NCBI RefSeq assembly: GCF_011058165.1
Contig: NZ_JAALEG010000041.1
Span: 1 to 50,340 of the forward strand
Reading direction: 5' to 3'
Source of the DNA: Rhodococcus aetherivorans
Lineage (GTDB): Bacteria; Actinomycetota; Actinomycetes; Mycobacteriales; Mycobacteriaceae
DNA length: 50,340 bases
The position numbers and the translations under genes are program-made. Shown in pieces: positions 17,430 through 25,792 of the stretch. Within the stretch, counting starts at the first letter, position 1. Every line of letters starts with the position of its first letter. Under the pieces are notes generated by a model. It had not been told where the DNA came from, ran no database searches, and worked only from the letters and a program-made list of their open reading frames with translations.

Positions 17430-18557
17430 TCAGTTGTGGGTGATGGAGTCCCAGCCCTCGACGCTCTCGGGGCTGCGCGGGTCCGGGCCGGTGTAGATCG
17501 CGGCCGGGCGCACCAGCTTGCCCAGGCGCTTCTGCTCGAGGATGTGCGCGCACCAGCCGGCGGTGCGGCCGCAGGTGAACATCGCCGGCATCATCGCGGC
17601 CGGGACCTCGGCGAAGTCGAGGATCACCGCGGCCCAGAACTCGACGTTGGTCTCGATGGCGCGATCGGGGCGACGCTCGCGCAGCTCGGCGAGGGCGGCC
17701 TGTTCGAGCGCCGCGGCGACCTCGTAGCGCGGGGCGTTCAGCCGCTTGGCGGTGTCGCGCAGCACCCGCGCCCGCGGGTCCTCGGCGCGGTAGACGCGGT
17801 GGCCGAAGCCCATCAGCTTGTCCTTGCGGTCGAGGATGCCCTTGACCAGCGCGCGGGCATCGCCGGTGCGCTCGGTCTCCTCGATCATCGGCAGCACGCG
17901 GGCGGGGGCGCCGCCGTGCAGCGGGCCGGACATCGCGCCGACCGCACCGGACAGCGCGGCGGCGACGTCGGCGCCGGTGGAGGCGATGACGCGGGCGGTG
18001 AAGGTGGAGGCGTTCATGCCGTGCTCGGCCGCCGAGACCCAGTACGCGTCGATCGCGGCGACGTGCGCCGGGTCGGGCTCACCCTTCCACCGCACCATGA
18101 ACCGCTCGGTGACGGTCGCGGCCTCGTCGATGCGCTTCTGCGGCACGGCGGGCTGGTAGATGCCGCGCGCGGACTGCGCGACGTAGGACAGTGCCATCAC
18201 GGCGGCGCGGGCGAGATTCTCGCGGGCGGTGGCGTCGTCGATGTCGAGGAGCGGCTCGAAGCCCCAGATCGGGGCGAGCATCGCCAGGCCGGCCTGGACG
18301 TCGACGCGGACGTCGCCGGTGTGGATCGGCAGCGGGAACGGCTCGGCCGGGGGCAGGCCCTGGCCGAACTTCCCGTCGACCAGCAGCGCCCACACGTCCC
18401 CGAACGTCACCCCGCGCGTGACGAGGTCCTCGATGTCGACGCCGCGGTAGCGCAGCGAACCGCCGTCCTTGTCGGGTTCGGCGATATCACTGGTGAAGGC
18501 GACCACGCCTTCGAGGCCGGCGACGAAATCCTCGGGTACAGACGCGCGCGATGCCAT
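17430..18557 (-). CDS. citA: Citrate synthase 2 (CitA type)
   Basis: This 375-residue citrate synthase condenses acetyl-CoA and oxaloacetate, or a related acyl-CoA. Catalytic landmarks are GPLHGGAPARVL, MGFGHRVYRAEDPRA and EFWAAVILDF (the catalytic Asp context). The N-terminus has the family signature GGSLRYRGVDIEDLV. It is the short type II form, equivalent to Rv0889c, distinct from the gltA product at 25793. The ATG at 18557 follows GAGGAGAG. It is divergent from pdxH across about 165 bp. A near-palindrome GACTGTAGTC (18661-18670) lies in that gap and provides possible -10 elements for both directions. Confidence 0.92.
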   Translation of the reverse strand: MASRASVPEDFVAGLEGVVAFTSDIAEPDKDGGSLRYRGVDIEDLVTRGVTFGDVWALLVDGKFGQGLPPAEPFPLPIHTGDVRVDVQAGLAMLAPIWGFEPLLDIDDATARENLARAAVMALSYVAQSARGIYQPAVPQKRIDEAATVTERFMVRWKGEPDPAHVAAIDAYWVSAAEHGMNASTFTARVIASTGADVAAALSGAVGAMSGPLHGGAPARVLPMIEETERTGDARALVKGILDRKDKLMGFGHRVYRAEDPRARVLRDTAKRLNAPRYEVAAALEQAALAELRERRPDRAIETNVEFWAAVILDFAEVPAAMMPAMFTCGRTAGWCAHILEQKRLGKLVRPAAIYTGPDPRSPESVEGWDSITHN

Positions 18558-18721
18558 GACGGTTGGGCTCTCCTCGTTCGGTGCAACCCGGTCCGGGCAG
18601 CACTGCCGGTGAAGCGGGACTCGGCGGATGTGATCGGCGCCCCACTCCGTTCGTCGGTGCGACTGTAGTCCCCCGGACTGGACGCTCAGCGATGGGATAC
18701 CCAGGAGTAGCGTCGAGCATC

Positions 18722-19456
18722 GTGTCCACCGATCCACAGCCCGGCGCCGAGAGCGCCGAGGGACTGCCTCCGGGTGCGGCCGAGCACGCCGACCTGGCCT
18801 CGATGCGTGTCGACTACACCCCCGCCGGCCCGCAGGGCGCCTCCGCCGCCGACGAGGATCTCGAGCCCGAGTGGCTCGCCGACGGGTGGCTGCCGCTGCT
18901 GCGCCGCTGGCTCGTCGACGCCGCCGCGGCCGGGCTGCCCGAGCCGAACGCGATGGTGCTCGGCACCGTCGACGAGCACGGGCGGCCCGTCACCCGCACC
19001 GTGCTGTGCAAGGGCGTCGACGCGGACGGGGTCACCTTCTTCACCAACTACGACTCCGACAAGGGCCGGCAGCTCGCCGCGACGCCCTACGCGTCGGCCA
19101 CGTTCACCTGGATCCCGATCTTCCGCCAGGTCACCGTGCGCGGACCCGTCGAGCGGGTCGGCGAGCACGAGACCACCGAGTACTGGCACTCCCGGCCCCG
19201 CGGCTCCCGACTCGGCGCGTGGGCGTCGCAGCAGTCCCGGCCGATCGAGTCGCGGGCCGCGCTCGAGCACGCCCTCATCGAGGTCGCGGAGCGCTACGGC
19301 ATGGACGCCGAGATCCCGGTGCCGCCGCACTGGGGTGGGCTGCGGATCCGTCCCGAGTCGGCCGAGTTCTGGCAGGGCCGCCCCAACCGCCTGCACAACC
19401 GGGTCCGGACCCGGCTGGTCGACGGGCGGTGGATCACCGAGCGTCTGCAGCCGTGA
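18722..19456 (+). CDS. pdxH: Pyridoxamine 5'-phosphate oxidase
   Basis: This 244-residue FMN enzyme oxidises pyridoxine or pyridoxamine 5'-phosphate to pyridoxal 5'-phosphate. Core features: [40 protein letters not shown] (FMN contacts), [20 protein letters not shown], and the C-terminal [13 protein letters not shown]. The first 55 residues are variable. Start: the GTG at 18722 is preceded by AGGAGTAG; an in-frame ATG at 18692 would give ten more residues. The stop overlaps the next gene as GTGA. The product supplies PLP used by SerC nearby, though serC is on the other strand. Confidence 0.92.
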   Translation: MSTDPQPGAESAEGLPPGAAEHADLASMRVDYTPAGPQGASAADEDLEPEWLADGWLPLLRRWLVDAAAAGLPEPNAMVLGTVDEHGRPVTRTVLCKGVDADGVTFFTNYDSDKGRQLAATPYASATFTWIPIFRQVTVRGPVERVGEHETTEYWHSRPRGSRLGAWASQQSRPIESRAALEHALIEVAERYGMDAEIPVPPHWGGLRIRPESAEFWQGRPNRLHNRVRTRLVDGRWITERLQP

Positions 19457-20721
19457 GGCGACTGCTCGCCGACACCACACCGCTCGAGAATCGCGACTAC
19501 CGCCGGTTGTGGACCGCCGGCATCGTCACGGTCATCGGTGCCCAGCTCAGCGTGGTCGCCGTGCCGCAACAGATCTACGAGATCACCCGCAACTCCGCGT
19601 ACGTGGGCCTGACCGGCGTGTTCGCCCTCGTGCCGCTCGTGGTGTTCGGGCTGTGGGGCGGGGCCCTGGCCGACGTGATGGACCGGCGCCGGTTGCTCAC
19701 GCTCACCACCGTGGGCATGGGGGTGACGTCGCTGCTGCTGTGGGCGCAGGCCGCCGCGGGCCTCGGGAACGTGTGGCTGGTGCTGGTGCTGCTGTCGCTG
19801 CAGCAGGCCTGCTTCGCGGTCAACCAGCCGACGCGCGGCGCCGTGATCCCGCGACTCATCCCGAAGGGCCAACTGGCGGCGGCCAATTCGTTGAACATGA
19901 CGGTGATGCAGTTCGGCGCCATCGCCGGGCCGCTGCTCGCGGGCGCCCTGATCCCCGTGCTCGGCCTGCCCACCCTGTACCTGATCGACACCGTCGCGCT
20001 GCTCGCGACGCTGTGGGCGGTGCTCGCGCTGCCGCCGATCCCGCCGACCGGGCAGGCCCGGCGGGCGGGCCTGCGCGAGGTGCTCGACGGGTTCCGCTAC
20101 CTGTCCACACAGAAGATCCTGCTCGCCTCGTTCGTCGTCGACATCGTCGCGATGGTGTTCGGCATGCCGCGGGCACTGTTCCCGCAGATCGCCCACGATT
20201 CGTTCGGGGATCCCGCGCAGGGCGGGCTCGCGCTCGGCCTGCTGTTCGCGGCGATGTCGGTCGGCGCGGTGCTCGGCGGCGTGTTCTCGGGGTGGTTGCC
20301 GCGGGTGCGCCGGCAGGGCCTGGCGGTGATCGTGTGCATCGTCGCCTGGGGCCTGGCGATGATCGGCTTCGGCGTCGCGGTGGGCGCGGCCGAACCGGGC
20401 GGCACCGCGGTGTGGCTGTGGATCGCGCTGGCGTTCCTGGCGTTCGGCGGCGCGGTCGACATGGTCTCGGCGGCGTTCCGCTCGACGATGCTGCAGTCCG
20501 TCGCCACCGACGAGATGCGCGGCCGGCTACAGGGCGTGTTCATCGTCGTCGTCGCCGGCGGACCCCGCATCGGCGACGTCCTGCACGGCGGCGCGGCCGC
20601 GCTGGTGGGCACCGCGATCGCCGCGGCGGGCGGGGGAGTGCTCGTCGTGGTCGGTGTGCTGGTGTGCGTGCTCGCCTTCCCCGCGTTCGTGCGGTACCGG
20701 GTCGACCGCACGATCCGCTGA
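19453..20721 (+). CDS. MFS exporter (EntS/MFS_3-like)
   Basis: This 422-residue transporter has twelve hydrophobic segments. The N-terminal motif [21 protein letters not shown] and the [17 protein letters not shown] loop (the MFS A motif) are typical of the MFS_3 branch that contains enterobactin exporters and macrolide efflux proteins. Other marks are [23 protein letters not shown] and [21 protein letters not shown]. Substrate cannot be assigned. It is translationally coupled to pdxH (GTGA overlap). Its stop is four bases from the stop of the convergent metallohydrolase gene, leaving no room for a hairpin terminator between them. Confidence 0.85.
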   Translation: MRRLLADTTPLENRDYRRLWTAGIVTVIGAQLSVVAVPQQIYEITRNSAYVGLTGVFALVPLVVFGLWGGALADVMDRRRLLTLTTVGMGVTSLLLWAQAAAGLGNVWLVLVLLSLQQACFAVNQPTRGAVIPRLIPKGQLAAANSLNMTVMQFGAIAGPLLAGALIPVLGLPTLYLIDTVALLATLWAVLALPPIPPTGQARRAGLREVLDGFRYLSTQKILLASFVVDIVAMVFGMPRALFPQIAHDSFGDPAQGGLALGLLFAAMSVGAVLGGVFSGWLPRVRRQGLAVIVCIVAWGLAMIGFGVAVGAAEPGGTAVWLWIALAFLAFGGAVDMVSAAFRSTMLQSVATDEMRGRLQGVFIVVVAGGPRIGDVLHGGAAALVGTAIAAAGGGVLVVVGVLVCVLAFPAFVRYRVDRTIR

Positions 20722-20725
20722 TCGG

Positions 20726-21643
20726 TTACCTCCAGGGATCCTCGCGCCGCCACACCTGCGGCAGGTGCAGGCGTACGCCGTCGCGTTCGGCGAGCCCGCC
20801 GAGGACCCGCATGGTGACGTCGAGATCGTCGCCGGCGTAGGGCAGCGCGCGCAGCGGCCGGTCGAGCGGGCGGAAGAAGTCGTCCCAGTGCACGAGCACC
20901 GCCCGCCGCGCGCCGACCGTGCCGACGGTCTCCGCCCAGTAGGTGCGGATGTACTCCTCGCTCTGCACGCCGAGTTGACCGACGCCGAGATAGACGACGT
21001 CGGCGCGCCGGCCGGCCAGCGCCCGGGGCCGGAATCCGGCGCTGCCCTGGATCAGCAGGGTACGGCCGTCGGCGTGCGCGACGAACGTCGACCACGCCTC
21101 GCCGCACCGATACGCCGCAGCCCGTGCGGGCGGGACCACGGGCGCGTCGATCGTGCCCGGGTACCGGTCGGGCGGACAGTGCTCCGACGCGACGAGGGTG
21201 ACGGTGAACCCGCCGAACCGCAGCGGCTCACCGGGGGTGGCGACGACGATCCGCTCCGGTGGAAGGCCGTGCCCGCGCCCGACGTTCGCGGTGGACTCGC
21301 CGCCGACGAGCACCGCACCCGTCCGCTCGGCGACGACCGCGGAATCGAGCACGTGATCGAAGTGGCTGTGGACGGGCAGCACGGCCGCGAGCCGGGACGC
21401 GCCGGCGCGGGCCAGGCACGCGTCGATCCGGGCCGGGTCGGGTGCGAGCCGGCCCAGCGCGACGGCGCCGAGGCCCGGCCGGGTGAAGAAGCCGTCGGTG
21501 AGCAGCGCGTCGGTGCCGTCGTCGACGAGCAGGGTGGAAACGCCGAGGAACGTCACGGCCGGGCGGGACGCCGCCGTCGCTGCGGGGACGTCGAACCGGT
21601 CGGCGTAGGCGGCGAGGTCCGGGCGGCCGAGGCGCAGTCGCAT
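20726..21643 (-). CDS. MBL-fold metallohydrolase
   Basis: This 305-residue protein has the metallo-beta-lactamase superfamily motif HSHFDH in VLPVHSHFDHVLDS (about 90-103), with further metal ligands expected around SEHCPPD and VLVHWDDFFRP. N-terminal TFLGVSTLLVDDGTDALLTDGFF is the family start. No signal peptide, so cytoplasmic. It resembles UlaG-like/lipid-processing hydrolases more than true beta-lactamases; substrate unknown. It is the third gene on the minus strand after the LysR and serine-hydrolase genes, with only 22 bp between, so it may be part of the beta-lactamase regulatory operon. Confidence 0.82.
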   Translation of the reverse strand: MRLRLGRPDLAAYADRFDVPAATAASRPAVTFLGVSTLLVDDGTDALLTDGFFTRPGLGAVALGRLAPDPARIDACLARAGASRLAAVLPVHSHFDHVLDSAVVAERTGAVLVGGESTANVGRGHGLPPERIVVATPGEPLRFGGFTVTLVASEHCPPDRYPGTIDAPVVPPARAAAYRCGEAWSTFVAHADGRTLLIQGSAGFRPRALAGRRADVVYLGVGQLGVQSEEYIRTYWAETVGTVGARRAVLVHWDDFFRPLDRPLRALPYAGDDLDVTMRVLGGLAERDGVRLHLPQVWRREDPWR

Positions 21644-21665
21644 CCGGTCATCGTAGGCGCGGGAA

Positions 21666-22565
21666 TCACTCGTGCGGCGCCGGACGACGCAGCTCGGTGA
21701 CCGCGATGCGGGCGGCCTCGGCGATCGCGGCGTCGACGACCGGCAGTACCGGGTCCACGCGCGCGGCCCGGGTGAAGACCGCCACCGCGACGGGCTGTTC
21801 GTGCGGGAACTCGACGACGGCGACCTCGTTGCGGATCACGCCGACGGTGCCGGTCTTGCCCGCCACCGACACGCCGCGGTGTGGGAACGCGGACGCGATG
21901 CGGTGCGGCCAGATCTGCCGGCGCATGACGGCGCGGACGAACTCGGTCTGCTCCGCGGACAGCACCCGCCCCGCCCACACCTCCCGCAGGAACCGGGTCA
22001 TCTCCTCGGGCGTGGTCGCGCTCGTGTACGCCGGGTCGTACGCGGACACCGTCCACGCCTCGTCGTTGTCCGCGAGCGCCGCGAACGCCTCGGCGGTGGT
22101 GTGGGTGTCGGTGTCGCACACCAGACTCCGGTGCAGGTCGGCGGTGCCGCCGACGATCTTCGTCTGTGTCAGTCCCAGGTGGTCGAGCAGGCCGTCGAGC
22201 GGGCCCATACCGATCTCGCCGAGCAGCACGTCGGCGGCGGCGTTGTCGGACACCGTCATCATCGATGTCGCCAGGTCGCGCCGGCTCATGGTCACCGGGT
22301 CGTGCAGCACGGCGATGCCCGTCGGGCCGGGGGTGCACTCGGCGGGTGTCACGGTCAGCGGCGCGGTGGGATCGACCAGCCCGGCGTCGACGCATCGGCA
22401 GAACGCGACGAACAGCGGCAGCTTGTACACCGACGCGGTGACCACCCGCTCGCGACCGCCCACCGTCACCTCGTCGGCCGAGTCGTCGCACCGGCGGGCG
22501 TGCACCCAGCCGGTGCAGCCGGCGTCGGCGAACACGTCGCGGATCCTGTCCTCGGCGCTCCTCAT
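21666..22565 (-). CDS. Class A beta-lactamase-fold regulatory protein (BlaB-like serine hydrolase)
   Basis: This 299-residue protein carries the three motifs of penicillin-recognising serine enzymes: SVYK (45-48), SDN (106-108) and KTG (237-239). It has no signal peptide or membrane segment, so it should stay in the cytoplasm, and I see no ExxLN segment between SDN and KTG, where class A beta-lactamases keep the deacylating Glu166. It overlaps the upstream LysR gene by ATGA, and both are divergent from a secreted class A beta-lactamase. This is the arrangement of blaA-blaB / blaL described in Streptomyces cacaoi, where the BlaB protein is needed for induction. I infer a sensor or ligand-processing role, not resistance by itself. 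Confidence 0.75.
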   Translation of the reverse strand: MRSAEDRIRDVFADAGCTGWVHARRCDDSADEVTVGGRERVVTASVYKLPLFVAFCRCVDAGLVDPTAPLTVTPAECTPGPTGIAVLHDPVTMSRRDLATSMMTVSDNAAADVLLGEIGMGPLDGLLDHLGLTQTKIVGGTADLHRSLVCDTDTHTTAEAFAALADNDEAWTVSAYDPAYTSATTPEEMTRFLREVWAGRVLSAEQTEFVRAVMRRQIWPHRIASAFPHRGVSVAGKTGTVGVIRNEVAVVEFPHEQPVAVAVFTRAARVDPVLPVVDAAIAEAARIAVTELRRPAPHE

Positions 22566-23437
22566 CTCAGCCGCTCCCGGTACAGGACCCGGTCCAGCGC
22601 GTCCGCGTGCGCGTCGGCCCCCGGGCGACGGACGACTCGGACCCGTAGCGCGACCGCCTCCGGCGCCATCCGCAGCCACGCCACCCCGGGCGTCGCGGTG
22701 GGGGGCGTGGTGGTGAGCCCGAAGCTCGCGCCGGCGGCGACGGCGGCGAGCAGCGCGCGATCGTCGCGGGCGGTCGTGATCGTCGCGTCCAGGCCGCGCT
22801 CGCGCAGCAGGTCGCGGACGGCGTCGAACGCGGGCAGGTTGGCGGCACGGGGCGGGGCGGCGAACGTCAGCCCGGCAAGCATCGGGAAGGTGGGGCGCTC
22901 GGCGCCGGCGCTGCGATGATCCGACGGCACGACCACCCAGCGCGGCAGCCTGACGACGGGTCCCGGCTCGACACCGTCGACGAGGGCCGGATGCTCGATC
23001 ACCGCGACGTCGCACAGGCCCGACCGCACGTCCGCGACGAGGTCGACGGTCGTGCCGACGGTGGTGGATACGGCGCCGTCCGCACCGACCGCCCCGCGCA
23101 GCGCCGTCACACACGCGGTCACCAGCCGGTCCGGGAGGGCCGCGGCCGCGCCCCAGTGCACGGTGCCGCGCGTGTGCGCGATCCGCTCCGACTCGGCGAG
23201 GAAGCGCTCGGCGTCGTCGACGAGCAGACGGGCGCGCGGCAGGAGTTGCACGCCGGCGGGGGTGAGCACCGCACCGTGGCGGGCGCGGTGGATCAGCTCG
23301 ACGCCGAGGTGCTGCTCGAGCCGCCGCAGTCCCTGGGACAGCGGCGGCTGGGTCATGTCGAGTGCGGCCGCCGCCCTGCCGAAATGCCGCTCGTCCGCCA
23401 CGGAGACGAAGAAGCGGAGATGGCGGATCAGGTCCAT
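22562..23437 (-). CDS. LysR-family regulator of the beta-lactamase locus (BlaA/AmpR-like)
   Basis: This 291-residue LysR-type regulator has an N-terminal winged HTH: MDLIRHLRFFVSVADERHFGRAA, then DMTQPPLSQGLRRLEQHLGVELIHR (28-52), linker helix and a periplasmic-binding-like effector domain from about residue 90. The position, divergent from a class A beta-lactamase and co-translated with a penicillin-recognising-fold protein, supports the role of AmpR/BlaA, which senses cell-wall turnover products. The ATG at 23437 gives the standard LysR N-terminus. A candidate operator lies in the 165-bp divergent gap (23475-23505). Confidence 0.85.
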   Translation of the reverse strand: MDLIRHLRFFVSVADERHFGRAAAALDMTQPPLSQGLRRLEQHLGVELIHRARHGAVLTPAGVQLLPRARLLVDDAERFLAESERIAHTRGTVHWGAAAALPDRLVTACVTALRGAVGADGAVSTTVGTTVDLVADVRSGLCDVAVIEHPALVDGVEPGPVVRLPRWVVVPSDHRSAGAERPTFPMLAGLTFAAPPRAANLPAFDAVRDLLRERGLDATITTARDDRALLAAVAAGASFGLTTTPPTATPGVAWLRMAPEAVALRVRVVRRPGADAHADALDRVLYRERLR

Positions 23438-23474
23438 GGCGTCATTGAACCAGCGGGATCCGGGCCGGCAGTCG

Positions 23475-23505
23475 CGACGGCGAACCGGCCCCTGTCTCGC
23501 CGTCG
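23475..23505. promoter_or_regulatory. Inverted repeat, candidate LysR operator
   Basis: CGACGGCGA (23475-23483) and TCGCCGTCG (23497-23505) form a perfect 9-bp inverted repeat with a 13-bp spacer in the LysR/beta-lactamase divergent region. Spacing is compatible with a LysR dimer half-site pair. Confidence 0.5.
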
Positions 23506-23602
23506 AATCCGGCCCGGCCACCTGCGGCGATAGCGCAGCCGACTCGATGGTGGCGGCGTTCGGTATTGGCGTCCGCCACGGCCGCGATGCTGTTGTGCGG
23601 CG

Positions 23603-24556
23603 GTGACTCCACTTCGACGCGACCATTCCTCTCCGCTGACCCGCCGCCGGTTCCTCGTCTCCGCGCTGGCGGCCTCGGCGCTCTCCGCCGCCGCGGCGTG
23701 CGGGGCGCGCACCGAGGCGACGGTGCCGCCGCCGGGGCCGGAGGCCGGCGCTCGGTTCGCCCGGCTCGACGCGGTGCTCGCCGACCTCGAGGAGCGTCGC
23801 CGGGTCCGGCTCGGCGTGCTCGCCCACGATCCGGGGCGCGGGCTGACGTACGCCCGCCGGGCCGACGACCGGTTCGCGATGTGCTCGACGTTCAAGGTGT
23901 ACGCGGCCGCCGCGATCCTGCGGCTCGAATCGCAGGGCAGTCTGCGGCTCGACGACACGGTTCCGGTCGATCCTGCGGACATCGTCGAGAACTCGCCCGT
24001 CACCTCCGAGGCGCAGGGCAGGACTCTGACGCTGGCGCAACTGTGCGACGCCGCCCTGACCCGCAGCGACAACACCGCCGGCAACCTCCTGCTGCGGCGG
24101 CTGGGCGGGCCCACCGCCGTGACCGCCTTCGCCCGGTCGCTCGGCGACACCGCCACGACCCTCGACCGCTGGGAGCCCGAGCTCAACAGCGCCGAGCCCG
24201 GCGACGTGCGCGACACCTCCACCGCGTCCGGTCTCGCGCGCGGCTACCGGGAGCTGCTGCTCGGGTCCGGCCTGCCCGCGGCGGGACAGCAGACCCTGAC
24301 GGACTGGATGCGGGCGAGTGTCACCTCCGGGCAGCGCATCCGGGCGGGGCTGCCGGCCGGCTGGACCGCGGCCGACAAATCCGGGGCCGGCCGGTACGGC
24401 ACCGTGAACGACGCCGGGGTGCTGTGGTCCCCGGACGGTTCGCCGCTCGTGCTCGTGCTCCTCAGCGACTCGGTCACCGGGTTGCCGGACGCCGCGCACG
24501 ACAACGCCGCGATCGCCGAGGCCACAGCCGTGATCGTCGAATCCCTGACCCGCTGA
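23603..24556 (+). CDS. bla: Class A beta-lactamase, Tat-exported lipoprotein
   Basis: This 317-residue secreted beta-lactamase hydrolyses the beta-lactam ring. Motifs: STFK (95-98, catalytic Ser), SDN (155-157), EPELN (191-195, deacylating Glu) and KSG (259-261) in place of the more usual KTG. The N-terminus has the twin-arginine motif TRRRFLV (13-19), a hydrophobic core, and a lipobox AAAC with Cys33, so it is probably Tat-exported and lipid-anchored, as mycobacterial BlaC is thought to be. It differs from BlaC, which has SDG at the second motif. Start GTG at 23603; no strong ribosome binding site. Probably induced through the divergent LysR gene. Confidence 0.92.
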   Translation: MTPLRRDHSSPLTRRRFLVSALAASALSAAAACGARTEATVPPPGPEAGARFARLDAVLADLEERRRVRLGVLAHDPGRGLTYARRADDRFAMCSTFKVYAAAAILRLESQGSLRLDDTVPVDPADIVENSPVTSEAQGRTLTLAQLCDAALTRSDNTAGNLLLRRLGGPTAVTAFARSLGDTATTLDRWEPELNSAEPGDVRDTSTASGLARGYRELLLGSGLPAAGQQTLTDWMRASVTSGQRIRAGLPAGWTAADKSGAGRYGTVNDAGVLWSPDGSPLVLVLLSDSVTGLPDAAHDNAAIAEATAVIVESLTR

Positions 24557-24580
24557 GTCCGTCCGCGGGACACTGGGCCC

Positions 24581-25519
24581 ATGTCCGATCCGAAGAACTA
24601 CCGGATCCGAGGGGGCGGGTACCGCGCGGAGGTCTCCAGCTCGGGGGCGGCCCTGCGGGTGCTCGAGCACGAATCGGCGACCGGGCCGTACCGGCTGACG
24701 GAGAGCTGGCCGGAGAACGAGCGGCCCCCGCTGCGCTCCGGCACGGTACTCGCCCCGTGGCCGAACCGCATCCGGGACGGGCACTTCTACTTCGACGGCA
24801 TCGAGCATCAGCTCGCGCTCACCGAACCCGAACGCGGCAACGCGGTGCACGGGTTCGCCTGGCATCGAGACTGGGTTCTGGTTTCCCACAACGATTCTCG
24901 CATCGAGCAGGCGCTGGATGTGGGGCTGCACAAGGGGTGGCCGTACCAGCTGCGGCTCACCGCGACCCACGAGGTGGGCGACGACGGGCTCACCGTCACG
25001 CACACCGCCACCAACGTGGGCGGCTACCACTCGCCGTTCGGGCTCGGGGTGCATCCCTACGTGCGTGCGGGCGACGCCCCGCTCGACGAGTGCACGCTGC
25101 GCCTGGCCGCCGGCACCCGGCTGCCGCTCGACCCCGGGCGCGGACTGCCGAACGCGTACTCCCAGCCGGTCGAGGGCACCGAGTTCGACTTCACCGCGCC
25201 GCGGCCGCTGCGCGGGGTCGAGCTCGAGGCCCCCTACAGCGCGCTGGACGTGGACGTGGACGGCCGGGCCCGGCACGACCTGCGGGGCCCGGACGGCAGG
25301 GGCGTGCAACTGTGGGCCGGGCGCGAGTTCGCCTGGCTGCAGGTGTTCACCGCCGGTGCCGTCCCCGAGCTCGAATATCCGGGGCGGGGGCGGGCCCTGG
25401 CGCTCGAGCCGATGACGTGTCCGCCGGACGCCTTCAATCTCGGCATCGATCTCGTCGTGCTGCAGCCCGGGGAGACGTGGACGGGCCGGTGGGGCCTGAC
25501 CGCCCTGCCGGCCGCCTGA
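24581..25519 (+). CDS. Aldose 1-epimerase (mutarotase) family protein
   Basis: This 312-residue galactose-mutarotase-like protein interconverts sugar anomers. Family marks: LAPWPNRIRDGHFYFDG (substrate Arg), NAVHGFAWHRDW with the first catalytic His context, PFGLGVHPYVRAG with the second, and LALEPMTCPPDAFN with the C-terminal catalytic Glu. The start ATG lies 24 bp after the beta-lactamase stop, so read-through transcription is possible, but there is no functional reason to link them. Specific sugar unknown. Confidence 0.9.
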   Translation: MSDPKNYRIRGGGYRAEVSSSGAALRVLEHESATGPYRLTESWPENERPPLRSGTVLAPWPNRIRDGHFYFDGIEHQLALTEPERGNAVHGFAWHRDWVLVSHNDSRIEQALDVGLHKGWPYQLRLTATHEVGDDGLTVTHTATNVGGYHSPFGLGVHPYVRAGDAPLDECTLRLAAGTRLPLDPGRGLPNAYSQPVEGTEFDFTAPRPLRGVELEAPYSALDVDVDGRARHDLRGPDGRGVQLWAGREFAWLQVFTAGAVPELEYPGRGRALALEPMTCPPDAFNLGIDLVVLQPGETWTGRWGLTALPAA

Positions 25520-25528
25520 CCGGTTCCC

Positions 25529-25552
25529 GCACCGCCGGTGCACCGGTGGTGC
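25529..25552 (+). terminator. Hairpin after the epimerase gene
   Basis: GCACCGCCGG pairs with CCGGTGGTGC (10 bp, one G-U) around the loop TGCA, nine nt after the stop codon. No T-tract. Confidence 0.55.
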
Positions 25553-25792
25553 GGACACGCCGACGGGCGCTCACCGCGACGGCGCAGGGAACGTGATATG
25601 CAATATCGACGCAGGTGAGCGCCGTTGCGGGGGGCACGACCGACGGTTTCGGTGCCCTCGTGGCACACCGCCGATCCGGCGCGATCCGGGACCTTCGACG
25701 GACCCTCCCTGGGCACATGGCCTGCGCAAGGGCTAGGTTCTACGTGAATGTTCGGAAGAATCGCGTTGATCTGAGCTTGAGAGGGATCCTTC

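Noticed and set aside
22562-25558. A 998-codon minus-strand frame continuous with the LysR gene
   Set aside because: The frame runs through the antisense of the beta-lactamase and epimerase genes. The LysR domain begins exactly at the ATG at 23437, so the upstream extension is non-coding.
25597-25609. GATAT-GCA-ATATC repeat upstream of gltA as a named regulator site
   Set aside because: It is AT-rich and symmetrical, but does not match the known RamB or GlxR consensus and is only five bases per arm. Mentioned only in the gltA entry.
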